Source: Elmis aenea (Eukaryota > Arthropoda > Insecta > Coleoptera > Elmidae). Taken from it: a stretch of DNA of 64,000 nucleotides. The notes beneath the pieces are model-generated. The model was not told the origin of the DNA, ran no database searches, and saw nothing but the letters and a program-made list of their open reading frames with translations. A program made the position numbers and the translations under genes. Location: NCBI GenBank assembly GCA_947652605.1, contig OX393579.1:26433674-26497673 (forward strand), in the 5' to 3' direction. Positions 21,202 through 32,918 of the stretch are shown here, in pieces (position 1 is the first letter of the stretch; every line of letters begins with the position of its first letter).

Positions 21202-23624
21202 TACAGGGTGACAATAATCTACATGTGTTGTATGGGTAACTTTGTTATTACAAGAGTAACAAAGTCGGTTAAATTAGCAAAGTTGGGCAGAATTTCAAGA
21301 CGAATTTAATGCCATTTTGACATTTGGTCTACACCTTCAACTTTTTTAAATATTTTGAAAAAACCAAAAACAGACGATTTTTTCAATGGTAAATAATTCC
21401 ACAGCCACCTATGTTAACACCAAAGTGTGAATTGATTCCTTTAGATATTTTTACGTAGAATTATAAAAAAATATTTAAAAAGTCATAGCTCACTCGATTT
21501 TCGAGATATAAGCCAAACTTGACTTTTTTTAAATGGCAACCATAGTTGGCTATGGGTTCATTAAATAGCTTATTTTCTTCTGATTTCAAAAATGTATGGG
21601 TTGTCATATCTATTTCCATTAGTTTTCTTACAATTTGCAAAAACCGAAATTATTACTAAATAGTATTACCATAGTTGGCTATGGGTTCATTAAATAGCTT
21701 ATTTTCTTCTGATTTCAAAAATGTATGGGTTGTCATATCTATTTCCATTAGTTTTCTTACAATTTGCAAAAACCGAAATTATTACTAAATAGTATGTGAG
21801 TGCCTTGGAACTGGAGAGCATTTTTTGTTTTTTTTAAATTAGTTGTCAAACTAAGTTCTGTTTTGCTGCTAATTACTGATGTGAATGTGTTAAGTATTTG
21901 TGATAAAAGTTTAAAAAAATAAAAAATATGGCTTATTCGAGTGAAGAAAAAAATGATATGTTATTTTGCTACTACAGTTGTAATCGTGATGTAAACGCAG
22001 CATCGGAATTATATCTACTAACATACATGGAAAGAAGGCAGCCAGATAAAAGATTGTTTGCAAAACTCGAAGCTAATTTAAAACAGTATGGATCATTTTC
22101 TAAACCAAAAGATGCCAAAATAAATTTTAATGAAGATACAGAGGTACTTGTTTTGGCATACAATACTTTTAAACCAACTGCATCTGTACGAGAAATCGGA
22201 CTTGAGTGTAACGTATCCAGAGAACAAGCAAGAATAATTTTAAAACAAAATAATTTTAATCCTTATCATCATCATATTGGAAATACGTTGTACCCAACAG
22301 ATTTGGATAGAAGATTAAACTATGCTACATGGTTCGTAGAAGAAAGTCGAAGACACGAACTCTTTTCTCAATCAATTTTATTTACTGACGAGGCAAAATT
22401 TACAAACAATGGATTATTTAATAGAAAAAATCATATTTACTGGGCGAGGGAAAATCCACACTTAACGGTTGAAAGACGTGATTAACATGTTTTTAGTATC
22501 AATGTTTGGTGTGCCATTCTTGGTACAAAAATACTCGGTCCTTATTTTTATGAGGAAAATTTAAATTCAGAGCGCTATTTGTTATTTTTACAAAATCAAT
22601 TAGAAGAAATGTTGGACGATCTTCCATTGAACTTGATTCAAAATTTGAATTACTTTCAGCATGATGGAGCACCAGCTCACAATGCACAAATAGTATCAAA
22701 CTATTTATTAGAAAAATTTCCTAACTGGATAGGTAACAGAGGTCCCATTGCATGGCCTCCCAGGTCTCCGGACCTAACGCCTCTTGATTTTTTTCTATGG
22801 GGAACTATTAAAGATAAAGTTTATAAAGAAAAGCCTCATAGTGTTGATCACCTGAAAACCAACATAAGAGCAGCTGTAGCAGAAATCAGACATAATACTT
22901 TACTAAAAGTGCAAAGTGAAATATTAAAACGGTGTCAACTGTGTGTTCAAGAAAATGGTGGCCACTTTGAAGCATTATTATAATTTTTAATTTAATTTTA
23001 GTCATTAATTATTATGTTAGTAGTTTATTAATATTAGCCACGAAGTATTTTATTTGTTATTGTTCAATTAAATTATTTTACTAGTAATTTCAATTGTTTC
23101 TGATGATTAGATATAAAGCAAGAAAACATGACATTCTTGTCCAATTCCAAGGCACCCTTATACTATTTAGTAATAATTTCGGTTTTTGCAAATTGTAAGA
23201 AAACTAATGGAAATAGATATGACAACCCATACATTTTTGAAATCAGAAGAAAATAAGCTATTTAATGAACCCATAGCCAACTATGGTTGCCATTTAAAAA
23301 AAGTCAAGTTTGGCTTATATCTCGAAAATCGAGTGAGCCATGACTTTTTAAATATTTTTTTATAATTCTACGTAAAAATATCTAAAGGAATCAATTCACA
23401 CTTTGGTTTTAACATAGGTGGCTGTGGAATTATTTACCATTGAAAAAATCGTCTGTTTTTGGTTTTTTCAAAATATTTAAAAAAGTTGAAGGTGTAGACC
23501 AAATGTCAAAATGGCATTAAATTCGTCTTGAAATTCTGCCCAACTTTGCTAATTTAACCGACTTTGTTACTCTTGTAATAACAAAGTTACCCATACAACA
23601 CATGTAGATTATTGTCACCCTGTA
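21202..23624 (+). mobile_element. Nearly complete Tc1/mariner element with very long inverted repeats
   Basis: Ends TACAGGGTGACAATAATCTA and its inverse, bordered by TA. The inverted arms are about 620 bp (21204-21822) and 485 bp (23140-23622). The left arm is longer because a 129-bp block is tandemly duplicated (21539-21667 and 21668-21796); the right arm has it once. Between the arms lies one transposase gene. Arm identity is high by eye, suggesting recent activity of the family. Confidence 0.93.
21928..22983 (+). pseudogene. Tc1/mariner-superfamily transposase with one premature stop
   Basis: A single frame of 351 codons runs from ATG 21928 to TAA 22981-22983, broken only by TAA at 22483-22485 (codon 186). 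Residues about 70-112 (TASVREIGLECNVSREQARI) form a helix-turn-helix-like DNA-binding region. The catalytic aspartates are visible: D154 in LFTDEAKF, D246 in FQHDGAPAHN, D287 in SPDLTPLDFFLW. By my count 40 residues separate the second and third, unlike mariner (34) or maT (37) and close to the rosa-like DD41D group. The C-terminus ENGGHFEALL is typical of these proteins. The stop most simply derives from a glutamine codon. Readthrough or a sequencing error cannot be excluded; otherwise the copy is inactive. Confidence 0.9.
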
Positions 23625-26600
23625 TACAAGATACCAACAAAAAAAACTTTCTGTCCTAAGTAATATTTAAGACCGGGCAACTTGGGACACATATGAATTT
23701 CAGTAGTTTGACTCAAGTTTAGCCTATAAAGTCCTACTTGGGACAGTTATATTACATTTTTTATATTAAATTGATCTTTCACAATTATCCAACATGAAAA
23801 AAAATATCAAAAATAAAGAAAATAAAACTTTAATTCGCAAGTTACAAAAATTTTAAACTAAACGATATTTTGATTGGAAAAATTAAAAAAATTGTACTAC
23901 CTCTGTTCAAAAATTAATGTCTCATTTGTAAAAAAGTTTTTTAAAGCAGGATTCAATATATTAATTGAATTAAAAACTAATGAGACAATCATTTTTGAAC
24001 AAAAATGTTCACCAAAACGGACAATCATTCATTTTTGAACATAGGTAGTATTAAATAAAAAAATGAGATAAGTTATTCAAGACTTAATATTAAACGTATA
24101 TTTTCAGAACAAAAGTACAAGAGAAATTTTAAACAGTTCTTAATTCGGCCATTTTATATTAATTGGAAAAAATGGATGTAACAACTTACCGTCTTGTAGT
24201 AATTTCAAAAACTGATTCGTTATTTTAAGCTTATATGATACTTTTAAAACTCTACTAAGCAACTTTGATTATCTCAAAAGTTGACAGTTGTAAACAAAAT
24301 TTTTAGGTGAGAATATCATTTTGTCCTAAGTTACCCTACTGTCCCAAGTTGCCCTATTCTACGGTAGTTAGTTGTATGTATTGTAAATTGAAAATAGATT
24401 ATCGATTTTATTGCAGGAAGGATACGGATAGGAAAAGCTAATGTAACATAATACAGTTGAAAGCAAAGTTCATTTTGTTGCCGTCTATTCATGTCCTTTT
24501 CGCCGTTGGTCAAAGTCACGATAAACAAACCGTGCTTGACTTTGCTTAGTGCAAACATGTCACATTAGTTCGTCCCGTGCCCTTTGGTCTACCTACATTG
24601 GGCACAAACACGTAAATTATATCTCTCCTATCTATTTACGTGTTTCGTCGCTTGTTCAGTATTGAATTATTGCTGTTCGGCATTAATAGTTTTAATTTAA
24701 GATAATTTAAGGAAGAAAGTTTGCTATGTATAGTTAATTTCGATACAAATATTTTAAGGGTGGATTTCTGTCAACTTAATATGTATTAAATTTGATAAAT
24801 ATCCGTAATATGTTTGTTGTTATACGATAATTATTAATTTTGAATTAATCGCTTAAAATGATTTCACAGATAAGGTCAAATAAATTTAAAATAGTACAAT
24901 GCGTACGTACTCTCCATTAAGTGAAAGTATTAGGAAAGGTTTTTGATCATACACTTTCAAAAGTGTGTGATTATTGCGTCTAATAATTCTTTATTTGTAT
25001 ACTATTATGTACTGGATCTACTGATTTTTAAACTAAAACTTATAAATTTGTTTAATATGCAAACATTTGTAATTTTTTTAAATAATTTTTAATCCCATTG
25101 AAAATTAGCTATTTCTGTTACCTAAAATGATCGGTCTTGTTGTATATTGGTTAAACTGTTTACATTAAAATAAATGCAGTCATCAAGCTTGGTAAAAGTT
25201 TTCAAGTAGAGAAGATGTTTGGTGGAAAAGAAAAAATCTGGAAATTACTATGGGGTGATTCAAATTCAAATGCTTCTGCTAACGCTTGGAAGTCGGTAAT
25301 TAGAGTCAGGTGTGCATGCAGGACACTACCTCTGGCCTGGGTTACACTTGATGATGATAAATAAATTAATTATTTTCGATCATAATGATATAAAATATGG
25401 AATCTCTCACAGTGGTGCAAGCAAACATTCATCTTGGGGAGTGCCAAGGACGTAGCACTACGGAGATACTCCGTTCCGATTGTTCCCAGCTTCAGAGGAC
25501 AGTCGAATCTGGCGCTACATGGCTGTTTAATGAAGCCTTTATGACAATGTCGCATCGATAATGATAACTACTCCATTTATTTATTTTATCCATTCAGATA
25601 TTTCAAGCATGTTCCATTTATCTTGTTTTTAGGGGATGCAAATGCACTTTCTCAGGGTCAGTTAATAGGTTAATAAAAGTAGAATATTGGAGAAGTCTTT
25701 AACATTAATAACAATGCTCCAGTTATTCATTGAAATAGCTAATATGGTTTTAAATCAAGGAGATCGTGGAAAGAGTTACAAGAAAAAACAGATTTTTAAG
25801 GCTGCAATAAAATGTCTATTAACGGTATGGTAAAGTACCTATGTGATGAATTCTGCACTGGAGCATTGTAAATGATAATGTCTATGTACTGTAACGGACC
25901 GTACTGTGCATAGGCCGCACTGTTGTGGAAGAGTACTTATTTCTCTTATGTTTATTGTTTTTAATTATGGCTCGTGATCATCTTCATAACATGGTTGGGC
26001 CCTTAAACGCTGTTTTACGTAATACATAGGTCTAGAGCAATTATTACATAGTAAGAAACAAATGAAACACAAGGATTTTAACAACAATTTCCTTTATTTT
26101 TCGACCGGTTGTACATTTCTCGGTGGTTAGTTCTTAACTACCTAAGCGCGACTGTCCCAAGATATTGGGTTCCTGTGGTCATCCTTTTTTTTATTGTAGT
26201 TGCACCTTTGTCATTCTTTTCTATAAACACATATTTGTGCGAGTAGTTTGTTCTACTTATGATGTAAACATTTATCAACAAATCGTTTGTTGATTGACGA
26301 AACCCAAATGCTGGCTTTGTAAGACCCGAGTTATGACCGCAATATTTTAACGTTAATGTGTTTCACTTAAGTTAAAATCCTCATAACTTGGCCCTTTTGA
26401 AGTATTACATGTTTTAGTAACTGTTGCATCAGCATTTGTTGTAATTTTATTTATTTAAAAGTAAATGAAATAACATTGAAGAAAAATAAAATAATTTATT
26501 TCAGGCAGGGTGTCACAGTACGTATAAAGTTTTTCTTTCTTAGGTGGTAAATAAATACATTTAGATTTTGTGATGGATTCATTTATATTATTTGAAAAAT

Positions 26601-27328
26601 TTTAAGTTTCAAGCATTCGGATTAGAAATAGGTACTCAATTTGTATTTGCAAGATATATCGGTAAAGGTGGTCAACAAAAATATAATTTAGATCGCTGAA
26701 TTATGTTTTTGAGATAAATTCATCTATTATTAGATTTTTAATAACAGTTTATTATTGTTAGAAAATTTAAATTTCTATTTTGTAGAAAATTAACCCTTTC
26801 TTTTTTTTTTAAATAAACCAAAGGTCATACAGCTTCAGAATTTTAGGTATTTGCAGAATTTGATGATAGCTGGATTTCTAATGACTATCTAATATGTAAG
26901 ATATGAAACCAATTTTTATATTTCAATATGAAATACAAATAGTAGATCAAGATTTGAGTAAAAACATAGTTTTTTCAGCTTTTAGAAAAGAAATACATTT
27001 ATATAGCAAATATTCAACATTATGAACATATCAATACTTAACGGTATTATTTATTTAAAAAAAAGCCAGAAGTCAGATGATTTTTAAGTTTTCCTTCGTC
27101 TGATAATTTCGTCTGTTAACTCACTACCAAACATGACCAGTGTTTTTGAATGTTTGTGTACATTGTGGGTTAAATTATAAGCGATAATATTGCTACTTAA
27201 AATTAGAATTAATATTTTATTTCATTCAAAATAACCTATTTACAGAAAACTTCCATAAATTCGATTAAATTATATGGTATTTAAAAATTGAAAAATACAT
27301 TTTTTTAATTAATATGCATACTATTGGG
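23623..27328 (+). repeat. Direct duplication, copy 2
   Basis: Matches 16516-20126 from TATACAAGATACC to ACTATTGGG and then continues past the point where copy 1 meets the gap. Differences include an extra 12 bp (TTTCTGTCAACT near 24767), an extra 131 bp plus one TTAA at 24921-25055, and loss of about 46 bp near 25640. It starts exactly at the right end of the mariner element. Its pogo-like right end lies at about 24365 without a left end. Confidence 0.93.
24921..25055. repeat. TTAA-bounded 131-bp indel between the duplicate copies
   Basis: Copy 2 has TTAA, 131 bp, TTAA, where copy 1 has a single TTAA (17799-17802). This resembles a piggyBac footprint, but the segment ends (GTGAAAGTAT and AAATTTGT) are not inverted repeats. 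Deletion in copy 1 through the two TTAA words is equally possible. A small hairpin ACACTTTCAAAAGTGTGT lies inside. Confidence 0.7.
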
Positions 27329-28142
27329 AGTTTATGACTGTAATGTATTTGACATCAAAATAATTTCAAATACGTCGACCTCATTAATGTAATTAAATAA
27401 TAAATCCAATGGAATACATTGTATCCAAAACAATTAATAAATTTCAAATTATGCTATTGTGGTAAATTTTCAAAATTAAAGAACTGTTTACTGCTAGAAT
27501 TTTCTGTTTTAAGTACAGTCGATGATATCAATAAAATATAACAAGATAAAATACAATACAATTTTTTCATTTCACGTTTGAATTCTAAAGCTTTTATTCT
27601 TTTGAACCTTTGTTCTTTGTTCCTTACAATATGAAATAAAACACCGTAGGAATTGTAAATAATCGATATTCGCCCAAAGGTGCTCACTCATAATATTTCG
27701 GATTAAATTTTTCTGTAAACAGATATAAAAATTGTTTTCTTTGGATCGCCGTCTCTACTTTCAGTTTTAATATTTGTTTAACTCAGTTATACGTACGAAT
27801 AAAAGACAATATTGGTAATTTCTCCATATTCTGTCAGCTTAAAAGCTGTAATTTGTCGCCGAACTTCTTTTAACGGCATGAATAAAAAATGAGCCTCGCA
27901 TTACGTTAGAATACGCTCTATTCAAAGGGAAATAATTTTACATGTCATAACGCATCTAAAACTGAAAAAAATACGTAGGTTACAGAGTGTCTCCAAAATT
28001 CAATTGTTACCATTAGCAACTGATAAATTGTACTAAATAGGACAAGAGTCTTTTATTTTATACGTGCTTTATTCTTAAAAAAAAATTAATGGCTCCCTAA
28101 ATATGGTCGAAAAATCGGAATTAGTTACTATTTTATATCTCT
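27329..28142. other. Unassigned sequence beyond the duplication
   Basis: Follows copy 2 where copy 1 is lost in the gap. The minus-strand frame at 27454-27687 has no recognisable motif. Confidence 0.45.
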
Positions 28143-28340
28143 GTTACGATCAGTGGTGTAGCCAGAGAAGGACGGGGGAAGGGGGCGGTTCGCCACGGTC
28201 GGCACTTTTAGTCTATCCCAATGGAGTAAAACTCAAAATCTCGGGGTAATAAAGGAACAGTAGATAAAATAATCAGTGCTGGCACTAGCGCTAGTGTCAA
28301 AGAAAAATTCACCTTAAAAAAAGAATTATTATCGAAGTTA

Positions 28341-28523
28341 AGCTAAGGCCGCACTGCAGCTAAGGCCGCACTGCGGGATTGTTGGCTGGAGGGTAGATGG
28401 TAGATACACGCCTTCGCCTGGCGACAATACAGGCGCTTTGTTTCACAACAAATTGTCGCCAGGCGACGGCGTGTATCTACCATCTACCCTCCAGCCAACC
28501 ATCCCGCAGTGCGGCCTTAGCTT
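28341..28523. repeat. Palindromic repeat, intact copy
   Basis: Arms AGCTAAGGCCGCACTGC...TTGGCTGGAGGGTAGATGG and the inverse fold around a centre of about 30 bp (GCGCTTTGTTTCACAAC, near 28433-28450). CGCCTGGCGACAAT and its inverse lie next to the centre. The left tip has a duplicated CTAAGGCCGCACTGC. Confidence 0.88.
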
Positions 28524-28888
28524 GCGGGATTGTTGGCTGGAGTGTCAGGGCCGGCGCTACCATTAAGGCGAACTAGGCGGTCACCTAGGGGCGCTAGGGG
28601 GGGCGCAAAAATGTGTAATCACCACTATTAAAAAATAAAATTTTATTGTTTATCGATTATCGTACTGTCACAAATATTAATTTCTGTGAAAATTTGTGTG
28701 AAAGGGGGCGTTATAATAAGTTTTGCCTAGGGCGCTAAATAACCTGGCGCCGGCCCTGTGGAGGGTAGATACACGCCGTCGCCTGGCGACAATTTGTTGT
28801 GAAACAAAGCGCCTGGATTGTCGCCAGGCAAAGGCGTGTATCTACCATCTACCCTCCAGCCAACCATCCGGCAGTGCGGCCTTAGCTT
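28524..28888. repeat. Palindromic repeat, second copy split by a hAT MITE
   Basis: Starts GCGGGATTGTTGGCTGGAG directly after the first copy, is interrupted at 28546-28758, then continues TGGAGGGTAGATACACGCC to the right arm ending CGGCCTTAGCTT. The two copies sit in direct tandem. Confidence 0.85.
28546..28758. mobile_element. hAT MITE (CAGGGCCGGCGC ends)
   Basis: Begins CAGGGCCGGCGCTACC and ends TGGCGCCGGCCCTG; flanked by TGGAGTGT and TGGAGGGT (seven of eight identical). The interrupted palindrome on both sides gives independent proof of insertion. Confidence 0.92.
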
Positions 28889-29892
28889 TAGAGTGTAAAA
28901 CGGGCTATTCGACCTGGCTACACTGAAAACCCGCCTCCTTGTGACGACAGAAATTTCAAGTAGTAAAATTTATGGTAGGGTACCAACCATTCAATAAAAT
29001 TATGAAATATATTATTTGTTTTAGGCATTAAACTCCATGCACTTTTAAACTCTAGTGTAAAAGGGATTTTTTACTTTCGTTCTATTGCGAACATTTGGTT
29101 TGAGGTATAAATCCCTTTCTATATTAACCAATCGTCGCATAGCAATAACATTCGTCAAATTATTTGTATTGTAAATGACGGTTTCCATTACCGGTATGTG
29201 AATACAATTATTGTTGGGAGGTTTTTAAGTATGTAGGTACGTGATAAAAGATAAAAGTATTATTCGTCCGCGACTGGCCTAAGTGGATGATAATTAGTGC
29301 GATTTGACAGGTAAATAAAATCATTTACATTATATTTGGAGTCGCGTCTAGGCCTCTGAGGAAATTCACAATAACATACGCTTTTTGTTCAAAACAAGCC
29401 ACAAAAATATAAATTTAAAGTATTAACACCGTTTTTCCGTTTTTTTAAGTTTTAGGCTGAAATATGCTGTTAGTTTTTAGAAATTTATGTGAATTTTATG
29501 TTTATATGTATATTATTATTTTTTTGTAATTTTGCTAAATATAATAGGAGTATGTAAGTATGTGTTTATTTACCTAAATGGAAACTATTAGTGAAAGTTT
29601 TTACACTTATTAAAAATATATTCGTTGGTGTGGGGGTACAAAAATAAACATCAGAATATGTTCTGCCATAAAACTGTAATTTGGATGATGGTTAAGTACT
29701 CTACATTTTCTAACTTTGCATTAAATGATCTGAAATTAAAAAAAAAAATGCATTTTGTCTTTCCCCCACTTTTTTTGTCAATCTCTTTGCTTTTGTAAAA
29801 ATCCAGAGTTGGCAACCCTTATTGTAGAAGGGGCGGCAAACTCAGAGACCGCCCCGGGCGGCACAAACTCTAACTACGCCACTGGTTACGAT

Positions 29893-30500
29893 GATTGATA
29901 AAAAAACTGAACGAAATAGTAGTAAATACTTTTACGTATTACGTATTAAGTGGTGAGGTGACATTCTTTTGTTTCTTAGTCTGATATAAATGACAAAACT
30001 ATATTTTTTTGATGAAAACCGTAGTTGGTGAGCAAATTTTTGCCACTTTAATAATGTATGGTGTAGCAGGACAATGTATTTCACTTCACGTGGCGTATAT
30101 TAGGTACCTAATAATTTTTAACTTAACAATTTTTTGAGTGCTGTTAGAAATTTTTACCTTTGCTTGGGAGTGCCTAAAAGCAGTTTTTTTTTTCTAGAAA
30201 ATGTTGTTCCTGTAAATGTTAGATTTTGCTGTCCTAGACCTATAAATAATTTAGGACATTATTCCGTGTGCCATTCAAAATATTCTCGCGTGCCAAGGGT
30301 ACAGTATACTTTGTTGTATTAGTAAACAAAATTATTTGGAAATACTGTATAAAAAAAGCAATAAAGTAAAAGGTAATACAATAATGGTTATTCATTAATA
30401 ATTAACAAATTATACTTACTTTTGTTAATATTGTTGATCACTAAAGATCTATAATATTACGCTTTAGAAGTTACCAATAGTAACATTCGAATTTCGAATA
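29893..30500. other. Unassigned sequence
   Basis: The frame at 30134-30322 has no motif. No repeat ends seen. Confidence 0.4.
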
Positions 30501-30783
30501 CAGTGGTGCGTAAACCCCAATTCGTTCAATATACCAACTTGGGACCCCAATATGGTGCCAACATGAACTTGGTTATTTATTTGGGCTCTGAAGTTAGCTG
30601 ACCTCAATTATTTTCGATCACCTGATACAAAAGATTACAAAAATATAACATTGTATACAAAGAAGATAAGAGTAATATATAAAGTATGTTATAAATCAAA
30701 ATTTTTGTACAATCAAAATTAAATCGTGGTTAATCATGCCCCCCGCATCATTGACGAACGCGCCTCCTAGTTGCGCACCCCTG
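30501..30783. mobile_element. Possible hAT-like MITE, weak ends
   Basis: Left CAGTGGTGCGTAAACCCC and right TTGCGCACCCCTG match over about ten bases when one is inverted, but the flanking octamers (TTCGAATA, CACTATAA) do not agree. Reported only as a candidate. Confidence 0.3.
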
Positions 30784-30784
30784 C

Positions 30785-32036
30785 ACTATAAGACTTTCTC
30801 TGTAATTATTTTGTAGGCTGTAGATACAAAACAACGTTTTTTAGAAATAAAAAAGTGTAGTATTTAAAATTTTGTTGGTTAAATAAAACCTTAATTATTA
30901 GAAATTACTTTTAGAACCAAGCCAAATCCTACAAATCACAAAAAAATCAGTTAATTATTTAAAAATATATTTTTACCGACTTTGCATATTTAATTTTTAA
31001 ATTTCTTATACAAAGTTATGTGACTTGTGACCCTACTTTTGTTGCTCGTTAAACAAGTCATTTGATAGACGAAACTAACTATGAAAATCTTCATCTACGA
31101 CACGAGCATGTCCTTATAGACTTAAACCTAGATTACTTGCGGTTACACATAATTGTACTTAGTGGTCGCTCCTACTTAAAACCCTAGCTTAAATATCGTC
31201 GAATTGAACCTCTTTAGGCGCAGGATATTTTATCATCCTTAAATTGCATTTCAGTACCGTTTTTAGCGATTTCATTTTCAGTCGAAATTAAGTGTTTAAA
31301 GGTATTGCGGAACAAGCGATCGTTCAAGGTATTTTGGATTAAAATCATTGCAATCATTTTAATGATGGAGCAGGAACGGTAAGCCGATCGTGATCGATGC
31401 GCTAACGTACGCGTGCAAATGATTACCAAACTATGTAAAATAAACTATTCTATACTGTCAAAAAGCTGAAACATTTTTAAGTTAATTATGAAATTAACGA
31501 ATTAATTATTTGGTTTATGAGTTTTAAAAATGAATGAAATCAATCTTAGGTATAGAAGTGTTATGAAATTGTTGACAGAAGAGGCATTGTCCTAAAGTTA
31601 TACATCAAAGAATAAAAATGGTGTATGGGGAAGACTTGTCAACATATTTTTTAGTAAAATATTAGTTTACACAATTTAAATCGGACAATGAGGCATAGAA
31701 TCAAACAGAGATAAAACAAGGTCAATATGACCTCTAAAGACAAAAACAGAATAAAAGATAAGATTAGTTGAGAAATTTGTGTTGACTGATCGTTGAATGA
31801 AGGTGTATTGTATATTATTATCCCTAAGGTAGTATGCATCTAAAACAACTGTTCTGAATAATTAACAAAATGATTTGGGCATAAATATAGTGTCTGTGCG
31901 GTAAATACCGAAACTGCTTATACCAGAGCAAATACTTTGTACCAAGACCTCAAAATAGTTTGGATGCCTTACAACACAATAATTTTTTTAAAGAATTGTG
32001 ATGAAAGAGTTAGAGGAATTGCTCTACAAAACTATA
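30785..32036. other. Unassigned; one less AT-rich patch
   Basis: At 31190-31430 base composition is more balanced and a minus-strand open frame of 71 codons lies there (ATG at 31427-31429). No domain is recognised and no splice context is evident. It could be a host exon or regulatory stretch, but there is no positive evidence. Confidence 0.35.
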
Positions 32037-32038
32037 TA

Positions 32039-32916
32039 GGGGAAGGTGGTATACACTGGGAATTTTGCGTAACTTTTGAACGGCTTAATTTGCATACCTC
32101 AAATTGATATGAGATATTCACATTGCTTTAGTTTATCATTGCATATACAAAAAAATATTTAAAAAAAATAAAGGTACACAAATAGAGGGACTGTCCCACT
32201 ATACACCACTTGTCCCCACATAAACCACTCCGTGGTACATTGTGGGAAAGCAAAAAATATATATGAAATAAAGCATAAGTAATTAAAAAAAGCTTAATTT
32301 TAATTTTTTATTATAAAAACTTTCACTTTTCATGGGCATTTAGACATTGTACTTTGAAAAATCAAACTAAAATTGAAAATGTTTCTTTGTTTTTTTAGTG
32401 CCCCCAAACGTAGTCGGTGCGCTTAACCTACACAGAATATTTTCTTTTTCAACACAGTCTTTATCTCTGTTTTTAGAGAAAGAAAATCTAAAGTCGGAAG
32501 TCTTTTTCAGAAAATTTACCTGATTATCATCATTGTCCCACAATGCACCATGTGATCAATTTTTAAAAGCAACGATTTAATAAAAAACTTGTATGATTAT
32601 TTTAAGTTTTAACATTGTACATACATTTAATATACTGTAAGGTACACCTACGCCAAATTTTCTAATTGTTGTTAAATAAATAAAAAAGTTTTAGCACATA
32701 AACTGAATAACCACAAAAAAACAATGCGCAGTTACCAAACATGCCTCACATGTGCAAGTCACTATGACATTGTTTACGACACATACTGTAGACAGGATAT
32801 AATGGGACTGCTTAACCGCTATTTTGATGTAAACAAACTTCAAGTACGGGGTAACAGATGGCCAAAATCTCTGTTGTCCCACTATATACCATGTCCCAGT
32901 ATATACCATCTTCCCC
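32039..32916. mobile_element. TA-flanked element with GGGGAAGGTGGTATA ends
   Basis: Left GGGGAAGGTGGTATACACTG and the inverted right CAGTATATACCATCTTCCCC, bordered by TA (32037-32038, 32917-32918). Variants of the end recur inside (CCCACTATACACCACTTGTC near 32196, CATTGTCCCACAATGCACCATG near 32532, CCCACTATATACCATG near 32878). The frames at 32691-32909 and 32724-33125 overlap the right end and are not credible genes. The design parallels 15114-17257 and 61314-62711. Confidence 0.8.
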
Positions 32917-32918
32917 TA

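Larger units (their letters stand above)
28151..29884. mobile_element. hAT element without transposase, host of a nested repeat stack
   Basis: Begins CAGTGGTGTAGCCAGAGAAG and ends CTACGCCACTG, with the perfect 8-bp duplication GTTACGAT on both sides (28143-28150, 29885-29892). GC-rich blocks sit just inside each end (GGGGGAAGGGGGCGG; GAAGGGGCGGCAAACTC...CCGCCCCGGGCGG). It contains the palindromic repeats at 28341-28888; the remaining ~1 kb (28890-29820) is AT-rich with no recognisable transposase. Confidence 0.9.

Noticed and set aside
17224..25555. Minus-strand open frames conserved in both duplicate copies
   Set aside because: The conservation follows from the whole block being duplicated; no codon-level pattern or domain supports coding.
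28723..28926. Open frame with RRRLATICCETKR
   Set aside because: It lies entirely in the palindromic repeat and the MITE inserted in it.
31214..31429. 71-codon open frame in a less AT-rich patch
   Set aside because: Suggestive composition but no recognised motif; kept only as a note in the unassigned interval.
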